Shown: positions 1-8,331, counted from the first letter of the stretch. The stretch: 38,409 bases of DNA from Planctomycetota bacterium (GCA_018970165.1 JAGWWZ010000025.1:1-38409), one strand, 5' to 3'. The notes: a model not told the origin generated them from the sequence alone. Translations and numbers: made by a program.

Positions 1-858
1 ATCGATCCGTATCACATGGCAACCAGCGCCATCGACGAAGCGGTCCGCAATGCAGTTGCTGTGGGTGCTCGCCCGGATCGCATCGCGATTCTCGACAATT
101 TCTGCTGGGGAAACACCGACAGACCTGAAACCCTCGGCTCCCTAGTGCGTGCAGCCATCGCGTGTTCGGATCTTGCTATCGCATGGAACACTCCATTTAT
201 CAGCGGCAAAGACAGCCTCAACAACGAATTCACTTGGGTCGACACCGATGGCGAACGGCAAACGATGGCGATCCCATGTTCGTTGCTGATCAGCGCCATG
301 GGCCAGATCGACGATGTGGCACATGCGGTGACAATGGATCTGAAGAAGCCTGGCAATACGATCTATATTTTGGGGGTTACCCGCAACGAACTGGGAGGAT
401 CGCATGCAGCCTTGGTATTGGGTCTCAAGGGAGGGCTAGTACCCAAGGTCGATGCCCCGCTGGCGATGCGAATCTATGAACGGGTTCACGCGGCCATCCA
501 ACGAGGTTTGATCCAATCCTGTCATGATGCTAGCGAGGGGGGATTAGCTGTCGCATTTGCTGAGATGGCTTTCGCTGGCGAGTTGGGACTTCGATTAGAT
601 GTAAGCCAACTTCGCGAGCAGAGTTTTGTGGATGCGGGGACGCTCATGTTTTCCGAATCCAACAGCCGCCTGATTTGCGAAGTTCCCGAAGCATGCGTCG
701 AGGAGTTCGAGGCATCGATGTCAGACATCCCGTATTACCGCGTGGGAACCGTCACACAAGATGATCGGGTTGAAATCCTCTGCGATGGCACTCCGCTTGT
801 CGACTTGCCCTGGAGCGTACTCCGCTCCCTCTGGCTCGCACCTCTCGATTTAGGCTAG
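1..858 (+). CDS. purL: Phosphoribosylformylglycinamidine synthase, PurL subunit/domain (3' part)
   Basis: Open at the window's left edge, so the start is missing; reading frame 1 runs to TAG at 856-858. PurL catalyses the ATP- and glutamine-dependent conversion of FGAR to FGAM in purine synthesis, in the cytoplasm. The visible part begins in the FGAM-synthase core, with PYHMATSAIDEAVRN and the LDNFCWGN stretch around residues 33-40. The C-terminal AIRS_C-type domain carries SCHDASEGGLAVAFAEMA near residues 173-190. The protein ends ...RSLWLAPLDLG. The last 41 residues match, 31 of 41 identical, an orphan coding relic at 2485-2613 on the far side of the transposase element. The family assignment is secure; only the missing 5' part is unseen. 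Confidence 0.95.
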   Translation: MDPYHMATSAIDEAVRNAVAVGARPDRIAILDNFCWGNTDRPETLGSLVRAAIACSDLAIAWNTPFISGKDSLNNEFTWVDTDGERQTMAIPCSLLISAMGQIDDVAHAVTMDLKKPGNTIYILGVTRNELGGSHAALVLGLKGGLVPKVDAPLAMRIYERVHAAIQRGLIQSCHDASEGGLAVAFAEMAFAGELGLRLDVSQLREQSFVDAGTLMFSESNSRLICEVPEACVEEFEASMSDIPYYRVGTVTQDDRVEILCDGTPLVDLPWSVLRSLWLAPLDLG

Positions 859-902
859 CGAGCTTTCAATTTAGTCCACAAAAAATCTCCGACTCTCTTT
901 CT

Positions 903-923
903 AATACGTGCCACCCACCTATT
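903..923 (+). repeat. Left REP-like hairpin of the element
   Basis: AATACGTG (903-910) is separated by CCACC from CACCTATT (916-923), giving an 8-base stem with one mismatch and a five-base loop. Bases 903-918 are the exact inverted partner of 2465-2480. It lies 51 bases upstream of the transposase start, where RAYT-associated REPs are commonly found. Confidence 0.65.
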
Positions 924-973
924 TGACAGGCAGGGGTCGATCTGATAAATTGATCGCGTTAGGAGATAAATAG

Positions 974-2137
974 ATGCCTAGACCATTACGATCGGAACTG
1001 TTCAACCCCAACGAAGTGGGGATTGTCCACTGCATCCAACGCTGTGTTCGGCGTGCATTTCTAGCAGGAAAGGATCCGGTGACCGGAAAGGACTATGGAG
1101 CCCGACGGGAGTGGATTCGTGAACGGCTTGAGTGCCTAGCCTCGGTCTTTGGCTTGGATGTGCTGACCTATGCGATACTCTCCAACCACATGCATATCGT
1201 CCTGCGTAACCGGCCTGATGTGGTGGCTCAGTGGTCCGACAAGGAGGTGGCTCGGCGATGGCTGAGTCTGTTTCCTGGCCAACGGCTTGATGAGTTCTTG
1301 GGTCAGCCAACCCAAAGCCAGATCGATGCGATGGTTCGCGATGGCGGACGGATCGCGGAGATCCGTGAACGGCTTAGCAATCCCTCTTGGTTTATGCGTG
1401 CGTTGGCCGAACCGATCGCGCGGTTGGCAAACCGGGAGGACGAGTGCACGGGGCGATTCTGGGAAGGGAGGTTCAAGGCCCAGGCGATCCGGGACGAGGC
1501 GGGATTGTTGGCTTGCAGCATGTACGTCGATTTGAACCCGATTCGGGCCGCGATGGCCATGACACCAGAGGAATCGCTACATACTTCGGCCTATGATCGG
1601 ATCGAGGGGATGCAAGGGAAAAAGATCGCTTCCATGGCTGCGGAAACAGTCGTGCTGTCTATTGAGGAAGCAGGCCGGATCCGGCGAACGTCAACACCCG
1701 ATCAACTGCGTCAGCGAAGAGCGAAAGCCAAGCAAGGGCGCCGAGGGGCATCGATCTTGAGGGATGCATGGTTGGCTCCGTTGACGCTCGATGAGCGAGG
1801 CGTCCCCGGTCCGCAGGTGAGTTCTTCGCCGGTCCGGGCGAGCGACAAGGGTTTCTTGTCGATGTCGCTTGCGGATTACTTAGCGCTACTAAAGTGGACC
1901 GGCAGCCATCGGCCGAGTCTGGGTAAGGTGGAGGCGACACCGCAGGTGAAGCCGATCTTGAAGCGGTTGGGGATCGATGGATCGATGTGGATTGACTTGG
2001 TGTGGAAGTTCAGAAAGTACTACCAAGGGAGTGCGGCCGGTTTGCCGGACAGTCTGGCTCAGGATGCGAGGGGGCATCAGCACAGGTGGCGACGCGGCCA
2101 GCGGGCAGTGCGCCGGATCTTTGCCTCGCCCGGGTGA
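974..2137 (+). CDS. REP-associated tyrosine (Y1/HUH) transposase, RAYT-like
   Basis: A 387-residue protein of the Y1_Tnp family (IS200/RAYT lineage), which cuts and joins single-stranded DNA at hairpins through one catalytic tyrosine. The HUH metal motif is visible as LSNHMHIVLRNRP (His72-x-His74). The likely nucleophile is Tyr184 in CSMYVDLNPIRA. The spacing between the two is long, as in the large planctomycete versions, and about 180 residues follow the catalytic domain, rich in Arg/Lys around residues 235-265. AGGAG at 961-965 lies eight bases before the ATG and supports this start. The frame is intact, so the enzyme may be active. Flanking inverted REP-like hairpins at 903-923 and 2460-2480 suggest its DNA substrates. 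Confidence 0.85.
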   Translation: MPRPLRSELFNPNEVGIVHCIQRCVRRAFLAGKDPVTGKDYGARREWIRERLECLASVFGLDVLTYAILSNHMHIVLRNRPDVVAQWSDKEVARRWLSLFPGQRLDEFLGQPTQSQIDAMVRDGGRIAEIRERLSNPSWFMRALAEPIARLANREDECTGRFWEGRFKAQAIRDEAGLLACSMYVDLNPIRAAMAMTPEESLHTSAYDRIEGMQGKKIASMAAETVVLSIEEAGRIRRTSTPDQLRQRRAKAKQGRRGASILRDAWLAPLTLDERGVPGPQVSSSPVRASDKGFLSMSLADYLALLKWTGSHRPSLGKVEATPQVKPILKRLGIDGSMWIDLVWKFRKYYQGSAAGLPDSLAQDARGHQHRWRRGQRAVRRIFASPG

Positions 2138-2459
2138 TAGTTCGCGAGCAATATGCTGAGGATCCGTTTTGCCTGCTACCCAGTCACTGCGTCGAGCCGC
2201 TCGCTATCTAGCAACGCGTTGTGGCGTCTATCTGACGATTGCACGTATTTGAGTTTTGCGACTCGTGCTTTGGTGGGAGGCTACGCACGGTATTTTTTGT
2301 GTCAGCCCCTCAGGCATTTTTTATCGCGAGCGAAGTGCATACCGTGGCTCGTTGTGCCACGGCAGTCACTATTACATCCCGTCGGGCTTGTGCAACCCAC
2401 GCCCCCACTTGCATTGGGCGTCACCGAATTATCCCAAGTAAGTTGTCCGCTAGCTAAAC
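2138..2459. other. Non-coding tail of the transposase element
   Basis: No convincing gene in these 322 bases. Two further palindromes stand out: CCGTGGC at 2342-2348 paired with GCCACGG at 2356-2362 (seven-base loop), and ACGCCC at 2399-2404 paired with GGGCGT at 2416-2421. They may be extra REP-like structures recognised by the transposase or structures in its transcript. The reading frames here show no recognisable protein. Confidence 0.5.
2342..2362. repeat. Internal palindrome in the element tail
   Basis: Perfect seven-base stem CCGTGGC/GCCACGG around the loop TCGTTGT. It has the size and shape of a REP unit but a different sequence from the element ends. No run of T follows, so it is a poor intrinsic terminator. 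Confidence 0.45.
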
Positions 2460-2480
2460 AATACGTGGGTGGCACGTATT
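2460..2480 (-). repeat. Right REP-like hairpin of the element
   Basis: AATACGTG (2460-2467) and CACGTATT (2473-2480) form a perfect eight-base stem around the loop GGTGG. Bases 2465-2480 are the exact reverse complement of 903-918. The element ends here, and purL-like coding sequence resumes five bases later. Confidence 0.7.
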
Positions 2481-2484
2481 GTCA

Positions 2485-2613
2485 TTCTACTTCCGGGTCG
2501 GGACGGTAATACCTGATGACCGCATCGAGATTCTCTGCGATGGCTCCGCGATCATCGATTTACCCTGGAGTGCGCTTCGTTCCGTGTGGCTCGCCCCGCT
2601 CGACCTGGGCTAA
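2485..2613 (+). pseudogene. Orphan 3' end of a second, diverged purL
   Basis: Reading from 2485, 42 codons and a TAA stop encode a protein tail beginning FYFRVGTV and ending LPWSALRSVWLAPLDLG. Aligned with the last 41 residues of the purL at 1-858, 31 are identical. At DNA level I count 36 differences in 123 bases, about 71% identity, mostly at third codon positions. That pattern of silent change means the two tails diverged while both were under protein-level selection, so this is not a recent duplication. There is no start and no upstream remainder; the sequence begins immediately after the right REP-like hairpin. It is most simply the old 3' end of the host purL, or of a donor's, cut off by the element. 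Confidence 0.8.
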
Positions 2614-2635
2614 CGGGAGATGCGGGCGAGAGTCA

Positions 2636-4210
2636 TCAGGCTCGGTTCAATATGGGGCGGCCCGCTTCCACTACGAATTCGGCTCGTGTTTGCACAGGTG
2701 AACCGGGCCGATCAACGTACTCGACGGTCCGATATCGGGTACGCCATTGCTGTGGAGTCACTTCACACTGAACGTACCCGCGTTCGCCGTTGTGGAATTT
2801 GACAAACGGATTCTCCTCAATGAGTTGCTCCAGGTATTTGGGGCGATCGAAACCGTTCCCCCCAGAGGAAATCGAGGTGCCGACGAATTCCGTTGCCACG
2901 TTCGGTGAATCGGGGTCGTCGAAGTTGATCTTGAGTTCGTTCGCCCAATTGGTGTGGATGTCACCTGTCAGCACGACTGCATTTGCTTTCGTATCTGCAA
3001 TCTGTTTCAGCAATCGCTTTCGCGGAGCGTCGTAGCCAGCCCATTGATCCATGCTGACTTTTTTCTCCAGTCCGGGCTCGCGATCGACGCGAGCGACCAT
3101 GACCTGTTGCCCGAGGACATGCCAACGCGGATCGCTGTTGGCGAGTTGCTCGTTGAGCCAGTTCTCTTGCTTTGTTCCCAGCATCGTCGCCCTCGGATGA
3201 AACACTGCTCCCTCGAGTGGACGTTGGCCATCACCGTTGGGTTGATCGGATCGGTATTGACGAGTATCGAGCATCGCGATGTTGGCGAGTCGACCGAAGG
3301 CGATGCTTCGGTACAACTGCATATCGGGACCGACAGGAACAGAATACGATCTTAGAGGCATATGCTCGTAGTAAGCTTGATAGGCTGCTGCCCGGCGCGT
3401 CATGAAATCGCGAGGATCAACGAACAGTTCTTCCGAGTTGAGGTTGGCATAGTTGTTATCAAACTCATGATCATCCCAAGTCACCAACCATGGACAATGA
3501 GCGTGGGCTGATTTCAAGTCGGCATCGGATTTGTAGAGCCCATATCGATTGCGATAGTCTTCGATGCTAACGATTTCCGGGCTGTTGTGATAACGGGGCT
3601 TGTTGCGGCCAGGACCTCCCTCATAAATGTAGTCGCCGAGGTGAAGGATCAAATCTTGTGAATCGGCGACCATGTGTTGGTAGGCCGTGTAGAGACCCGC
3701 CTCATAATGTTGGCAGGACGCGAATGCGAGTTTCAAGCGTTCCGGCATCGCGTCGTTAGCAGGCATGGTCCTGGTTCGTCCGACGGGACTCACCGCATCA
3801 CCGGCATGAAATCGGTACCAATACCATCGCTCCGGTTGCAGTCCGCGCACTTCGACATGCACTGAATGAGCCAATTCCGGCGAAGCGGTGATTGTGCCCT
3901 TTTGCACGATCTGCTGCATCGATTCATCGGAAGCGATTTCCCAAGCGACTTCGATCGACTCCGCAGGAACGCCACCTCCATTAACCGGATCGGGGGCTAA
4001 TCGTGTCCACAACACCACGCTATCGCTTGCCGGTTCCCCCGACGCGACTCCGAGTTGGAATGGATCCTTGCTCCATGCCCAAGTTCGTCGCGTGGCACCT
4101 AACGCCATTCGTGAAACCAGTGGTAAAACCGCGAGCGAACCTCCCGCCAGTAAGAAAGCCCTTCGATCGCGAACAAACTGCTCCGCTTGATACCATGCTC
4201 TACGTGACAC
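2636..4210 (-). CDS. phoD: PhoD-family alkaline phosphatase/phosphodiesterase, Tat-exported
   Basis: A secreted metal-dependent phosphatase that releases phosphate from organic esters outside the cytoplasm. I chose the GTG at 4210 because an AAGGAA sequence lies seven bases before it; a longer in-frame start at 4291 would add 27 residues of unlikely leader. The resulting 524 residues begin with a twin-arginine signal (DRRAFLLAGGSLAVLPL, residues 15-31). Family motifs follow: the PhoD N-terminal domain (FQLGVASGEPASDSVVLWTRL), then FASCQHYEAG, LHLGDYIYEGG, WDDHEFDNN and LTGDIHTNW, which supply the metal ligands. The C-terminal end at 2636 lies 22 bases from the purL relic, converging on it. 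The exact substrate cannot be read from sequence. Confidence 0.9.
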   Translation of the reverse strand: MSRRAWYQAEQFVRDRRAFLLAGGSLAVLPLVSRMALGATRRTWAWSKDPFQLGVASGEPASDSVVLWTRLAPDPVNGGGVPAESIEVAWEIASDESMQQIVQKGTITASPELAHSVHVEVRGLQPERWYWYRFHAGDAVSPVGRTRTMPANDAMPERLKLAFASCQHYEAGLYTAYQHMVADSQDLILHLGDYIYEGGPGRNKPRYHNSPEIVSIEDYRNRYGLYKSDADLKSAHAHCPWLVTWDDHEFDNNYANLNSEELFVDPRDFMTRRAAAYQAYYEHMPLRSYSVPVGPDMQLYRSIAFGRLANIAMLDTRQYRSDQPNGDGQRPLEGAVFHPRATMLGTKQENWLNEQLANSDPRWHVLGQQVMVARVDREPGLEKKVSMDQWAGYDAPRKRLLKQIADTKANAVVLTGDIHTNWANELKINFDDPDSPNVATEFVGTSISSGGNGFDRPKYLEQLIEENPFVKFHNGERGYVQCEVTPQQWRTRYRTVEYVDRPGSPVQTRAEFVVEAGRPILNRA

Positions 4211-4531
4211 TCGAGGATTCCTTGTTTTATGGTGACGACAGGGCTGAATAAACCCACAGCTGTGGACCTGGAAGTTTTCTATTTGAAACAAGCTTCCGGG
4301 ATGTGGGCAACCGGGATTTGATGAAGTTCTGGTTTACCATCCCAGACAATTTTTTGAAGATGCGACTTCGGCAGTTGCGAGGGGGCAAGAAAATCGCGAC
4401 TTCAAAACCCTTATCGCTGGACTCGGATCAAGAAAACAACTGCGGCGTGGTAACCCTATCCCACAGTTTCGCAAATCGGGATATCCTGAGTCATTCTGAA
4501 TTTCGAAACGTCTCCGATAGGAAAAGACAAA

Positions 4532-5023
4532 ATGGATGCTCGAGAAGCGATCAAACAAACGTTACGCACTACCAACATGGTGGTTTCCAGCTACCTGAGC
4601 GACCTGAGCGATGCCGACCTCATGATTCGGCCTGCTGAGGGTTGCAATCACATCGCCTGGCAATTGGGGCACCTCATTGTCTCGAACGCAGGGATCCTCG
4701 ATTCTGTTGCACCAGGTGCTGCTCCGACATTGCCAGCGGGATTCGCCGAGCGACACGGCAAGGATCAAGCGAAGAGCGATGATCCATCAGGATTCGTCTC
4801 CAAAACAGAGTATGAAACTCTGCTGGCCCAAGTCGACGCCGCAGTCATGTCAGCCCTTGATAGAATGACCGATTCCGATCTCGATAAACCGAGCCCAGAG
4901 CATTGGCGGAATATGTTTCCTCGAGTCGGCGATGTAATGGTCTTGCTGGCGACTCACTCCCTCATGCATGCAGGTCAGTGGGTTCCTGTGCGACGCAGTC
5001 TGGGCAAGCCGGTACTGATCTGA
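4532..5023 (+). CDS. DinB-like (DUF664-type) four-helix protein
   Basis: A 163-residue protein of the DinB/YfiT superfamily, small four-helix bundles that often bind a metal with a histidine triad and in some members act as thiol-dependent transferases. Candidate ligands are His40/His47 in NHIAWQLGHLI and His142/His146 in THSLMHAGQW, the two places the family conserves. The protein has no signal peptide, so it is cytoplasmic. AGGA lies about ten bases before the ATG. The gene diverges from phoD across about 320 bases and precedes the glycoside hydrolase gene by 92 bases. Its reaction is not evident from sequence. Confidence 0.8.
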   Translation: MDAREAIKQTLRTTNMVVSSYLSDLSDADLMIRPAEGCNHIAWQLGHLIVSNAGILDSVAPGAAPTLPAGFAERHGKDQAKSDDPSGFVSKTEYETLLAQVDAAVMSALDRMTDSDLDKPSPEHWRNMFPRVGDVMVLLATHSLMHAGQWVPVRRSLGKPVLI

Positions 5024-5115
5024 TCAGCAAACGCTCTCTTCGAACCGAACGAACACTCTCTCATTGCTACGCGTTGCGAGCCGATCGTGGCAATGCAACG
5101 AGTCAGGAACCATTC

Positions 5116-7734
5116 ATGTCCTCTATGTCTCTTCCCCGATCCTTGATCGTCGCCATCCGAAGCATGCTGGCGATTGCTGCGATCGCGGTCTTGGCTGTTC
5201 AATCCCTTGGGCAAGTCATCGATCACCGAGCGTTGCTGGAACGAGAGACATTTTGGGATAATCGCGATTGGGACTGGTATATCGATCATGTTCCCGCCTT
5301 CGATTGCCCGGAACCGGACTTGGTCACGACCTACTACTACCGGTGGGAGTTGATGACGAAGCATTTGACGTATGGTTCCCCCGATGCGGGTTACTTGTTC
5401 ACTGAGTTCATCGATCGGCCTTTTTGGTCGGGAGCCTATGGCGCGATCAGTTGCCCTGCAGGACACCAACTCTACGAAGCGCGATGGCTGAGGTCTCCGC
5501 GAATTGCGAGAGATTACGGGCGTTACTGGTTTGAGACTCCCGGCGCGCAGCCTCGCAACTACTCGACCTGGCTAGCTGATTCCGTGGTCGCGGTCGACCA
5601 AGTCCACCCGAACTCCGAATGGACCCGACAGCTGCTACCGAAGCTCATCGAGAACTTCGAAGCATGGAAGGCTAGGCACTACGTCGAATCGTATCGAGGA
5701 GAGCCGGTGGGGCTGTTTTGGCAAGTAGGTCACGATGATGGGATGGAGTTCAATATCGCCAGTCGACAGACCAAAGATATCTTGCGGGGGGCTCCCAGCT
5801 ATCGTCCCTCGTTCAACGCATACATGTGGGCCGAAGCCGTCGCGATTGCCGATCTGGCGCGGCGGGAAGGAGACGAAGCAACGGCAAAAAAGTATCAGGC
5901 CTTCGCGGATGGGCTTCGAGAGAGAGTCTACGAAAAACTCTGGGACCCAAAGCGACAGTTCTTTTTGATCCGATACCGGGACGACGAAGAGAAGGATGGG
6001 CACAAGGTTACCGCCAACTCCTTCATCTATGAAAAAGGCCAATTCGCCGGGAGTCCCTATGGCCGGGAATTGATCGGTTACGTTCCCTGGCAGTTTGATA
6101 TGATTCCACCCGACTCGCAGTACGATGTGGCTTGGGGCAAACTGATGAACCGGGATGGGTTCTTCGCAGACTACGGTCCGAGTACCGTCGAACGCAACGA
6201 CCCGATGTTCCTCTTGATGAAGAGTTGCTGTTGGTGGAGCGGTCAATCCTGGCCTTACGCCACCACGCAAACGCTGAAAGGACTCGCGAACCATCTGCAG
6301 AATGGACCGTCATCGGTCATCTCGGCCGACGACTACCTGAAATCGTTATCGATCTATGCCAGATCGCACCGCAAGGATGGACGTCCCTACTTGGCCGAAG
6401 CACTCCATCCGGATACTGGATCGTTCGAAGGACATGACGGTTACAACCACAGTGAGCACTACTTTCACTCGGGATACATCGACCTCATCATTACCGGCTT
6501 GGTTGGGATCGACCCTTCCAATACAGATACCCTTCGGCTCGTTCCCTTGTTCCCTGATCATTGGGACTATCTCGCACTCGACAACCTTCGGTATCGCAAC
6601 CGCGATATCAGTATCTTTTGGGATCGGGAGGGCACGCGCTACGGCATGGGACCTGGACTCCATATCCTGTGCGACGGTCAAATGATTTGGGAGAGCAAGA
6701 AACTTGAGCTCGCATCGGTCGATCTGCCTGCTCCAAAGAATGCCTCGGGTTCCAAAGAACAGGAAAGCAATGGACATGTAAACCATCTCGTCAACAACGA
6801 TGGTTCCTACTTTCCTCGAGTCGTTGCTTCATCGACAGCCGAAGGGACCTCGATTTCCAAGATTCAAGATGGCAATTATTGGTACGTCCAACATCCTCCG
6901 AATCGCTGGGCGAGCGTTCCTGAATCTGATTCCTCTGCCACCACCACTACCACCACCATCGAACTGGATTTCGGGATGCTTCGCTCAATCGATCGATTGA
7001 AGCTTTACTTCCTCGATGATGAGGAAGAGCGAGTCGGCTCCATTCGCGCACCCCAGGGTGTTCGCGTCGCGACCTGGTTCGATGGAGCATGGAAGTCGGT
7101 TGAGATCGACTCGTCCATCCCATGGGTCGGACATCGCCCTACGACGCTTGAGTTGAACAACGTGTCGGTTTCGAAGATTCAATTGCAAATCGATGCACCG
7201 AAAGGGTACGCGATCGGTTTGACGGAGATCGAAGCTTGGGGGCCTTCGGAGTTGCCATATCGTGTTGCACCAACCCCTGCAGGAAATCTCGCATACCGTG
7301 CACCGGGCGATGAGTATCCACGAACGATTGCTTCGCATAGCGACCGGTTCGGTGGAACGCCGGAAAAGGCCAACGATGGGAAGACGATGTTTGCTCCCAC
7401 GCCTATGAATCGGTGGACCAGTTACGAGTCTCCTTCGGAATCCGATTGGCTCGAAATCCAATTCGGAAGACCAGTCGAATTTTCCCGAATCGAGATGGGG
7501 ATCTATGACGATCGAGGTGGTGTTCAGCCGCCGAAGTCCTTTGCGGTGGAAATCCTTCAAGACGGTCGCTGGCAGCGTGTGGAACGAGAAGTGCATCGAC
7601 CGAGGAAGCCGATCGGAAGCCGATGGAACGAAGCGCGATTCGATCCGGTCCGAGCGGACCGAGTTCGAATCGTGTTCGAACACAATTTGCCAGCCAAGAG
7701 TGGCGTTACCGAGGTGATGATTTGGGAGCGTTAG
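5116..7734 (+). CDS. Secreted glycoside hydrolase (MGH1/GH63-like alpha-barrel) with C-terminal discoidin-like regions
   Basis: The frame is open from 4903, but that start lies inside the DinB gene. The ATG at 5116 begins a normal signal peptide (hydrophobic residues 8-30, cleavage after SLGQ), giving 872 residues. The next ~500 residues resemble (alpha/alpha)6-barrel glycosidases of the MGH1-like/GH63 kind: NYSTWLADSV, the acidic GLFWQVGHDDGMEFN segment, aromatic-rich FNAYMWAEA, and CCWWSGQSWPYATTQTL followed by HSEHYFHSGYIDLI. From about residue 560 to the end are two beta-rich segments resembling F5/8 type C domains, for example WTSYESPSESDWLEIQFG. These usually anchor such enzymes to polysaccharide. 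Likely an exported glycan-degrading enzyme; the sugar specificity is unknown. Its end overlaps the convergent gene by 29 bases. Confidence 0.8.
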   Translation: MSSMSLPRSLIVAIRSMLAIAAIAVLAVQSLGQVIDHRALLERETFWDNRDWDWYIDHVPAFDCPEPDLVTTYYYRWELMTKHLTYGSPDAGYLFTEFIDRPFWSGAYGAISCPAGHQLYEARWLRSPRIARDYGRYWFETPGAQPRNYSTWLADSVVAVDQVHPNSEWTRQLLPKLIENFEAWKARHYVESYRGEPVGLFWQVGHDDGMEFNIASRQTKDILRGAPSYRPSFNAYMWAEAVAIADLARREGDEATAKKYQAFADGLRERVYEKLWDPKRQFFLIRYRDDEEKDGHKVTANSFIYEKGQFAGSPYGRELIGYVPWQFDMIPPDSQYDVAWGKLMNRDGFFADYGPSTVERNDPMFLLMKSCCWWSGQSWPYATTQTLKGLANHLQNGPSSVISADDYLKSLSIYARSHRKDGRPYLAEALHPDTGSFEGHDGYNHSEHYFHSGYIDLIITGLVGIDPSNTDTLRLVPLFPDHWDYLALDNLRYRNRDISIFWDREGTRYGMGPGLHILCDGQMIWESKKLELASVDLPAPKNASGSKEQESNGHVNHLVNNDGSYFPRVVASSTAEGTSISKIQDGNYWYVQHPPNRWASVPESDSSATTTTTTIELDFGMLRSIDRLKLYFLDDEEERVGSIRAPQGVRVATWFDGAWKSVEIDSSIPWVGHRPTTLELNNVSVSKIQLQIDAPKGYAIGLTEIEAWGPSELPYRVAPTPAGNLAYRAPGDEYPRTIASHSDRFGGTPEKANDGKTMFAPTPMNRWTSYESPSESDWLEIQFGRPVEFSRIEMGIYDDRGGVQPPKSFAVEILQDGRWQRVEREVHRPRKPIGSRWNEARFDPVRADRVRIVFEHNLPAKSGVTEVMIWER

Positions 7735-8239
7735 GCTCGATCCACTCGACGTTGGGATCTTTGCGAGGAGCCGCTACTTCGGTGAGCGCATCGGCAGGGA
7801 TACTGAACTCGCTCACTGCCCGAGCTCCTGTGCCGATCTGGGCAAAGACAGTCACGTGCTTGACATCCTGTTGATCGGGTGGGAAACGAACGCTCCCATT
7901 GCGGGCCACGAATGCTTCGAGCGGCAGGGTGATCGATTCGCCTGCCGGTATCCCCTTCGGCTCTTGAGCATAAAACTGCTTATTTATCCCAATCGATAAA
8001 TTTCGCCAAGATTCCTCGGTTGTATTGCGAACGCTGATGGCAGGGACGAGACGTTGAGGGTCTTGTACCGATTTGGGAGTAATCCACATCACATCCATGC
8101 GAACCAAGGCATTGAGCGGAGGTTCCGGAATTTTCTCCATCCACAATGCCAATCCCAAGCCGAAACCGACCGGAATCAAGATGCACAATGCGATGAAGCA
8201 GGTGAGGGAGAGTCGATTGAAGGTTATGCCATGGACCAT
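7706..8239 (-). CDS. Small single-span membrane protein of unknown function
   Basis: I do not recognise this family. The ATG at 8239 gives 177 residues; a longer frame to 8308 would run over the divergent promoter and is less likely. Near the N-terminus, after about 10 residues, is one hydrophobic span (LTCFIALCILIPVGFGLGLALWM). The remaining ~135 residues look extracytoplasmic and beta-rich, with RNTTEESWRNLSIGINKQFY and GESITLPLEAFVARNG suggesting an immunoglobulin-like fold. The gene is divergent from the two GTPase genes with only 92 bases between starts, so shared control is likely. Its 3' end overlaps the glycoside hydrolase gene by 29 bases, tail to tail. Confidence 0.75.
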   Translation of the reverse strand: MVHGITFNRLSLTCFIALCILIPVGFGLGLALWMEKIPEPPLNALVRMDVMWITPKSVQDPQRLVPAISVRNTTEESWRNLSIGINKQFYAQEPKGIPAGESITLPLEAFVARNGSVRFPPDQQDVKHVTVFAQIGTGARAVSEFSIPADALTEVAAPRKDPNVEWIEPNAPKSSPR

Positions 8240-8249
8240 GTACGACCTG

Positions 8250-8301
8250 TTGGATCGGATGCAGGAATGCTCTACTATTGGCAAACCGACGATTTTGTCA
8301 A
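8250..8301. promoter_or_regulatory. Divergent overlapping sigma70-like promoters
   Basis: On the plus strand TTGGAT (8250-8255), a 17-base spacer and TACTAT (8273-8278) point at the GTPase genes. On the minus strand a perfect TTGACA (8301-8296) with a 17-base spacer places its -10 on the same six bases (8278-8273, ATAGTA), pointing at the small membrane protein; that -10 is weak. If right, transcription in the two directions would compete. The plus-strand match is the better supported of the two. Confidence 0.45.
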
Positions 8302-8331
8302 ACCTCATTGGACGCTAGGGTAGTCAAGGCA

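Larger units (their letters stand above)
903..2480 (+). mobile_element. RAYT/Y1-transposase element bounded by inverted REP-like hairpins
   Basis: The transposase gene at 974-2137 lies between a 16-base sequence at 903-918 (AATACGTGCCACCCAC) and its exact reverse complement at 2465-2480. Each copy sits in a small hairpin, which is how REP sequences usually flank their RAYT transposases. The left end starts 45 bases after the purL stop. The right end stops 4 bases before a degenerate second purL 3' end. No target-site duplication is visible, as expected for single-strand Y1 transposition. The boundaries are inferred from the inverted repeats, not from an empty site. Confidence 0.7.

Noticed and set aside
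4903-5115. A longer N-terminus for the glycoside hydrolase.
   Set aside because: It overlaps the end of the DinB-like gene and would place the signal peptide about 80 residues inside the protein.
8278-8331. TTG at 8278 as the start of the first GTPase.
   Set aside because: It coincides with the predicted -10 box and overlaps the longer form of the divergent gene; later starts fit better, though none is proven.
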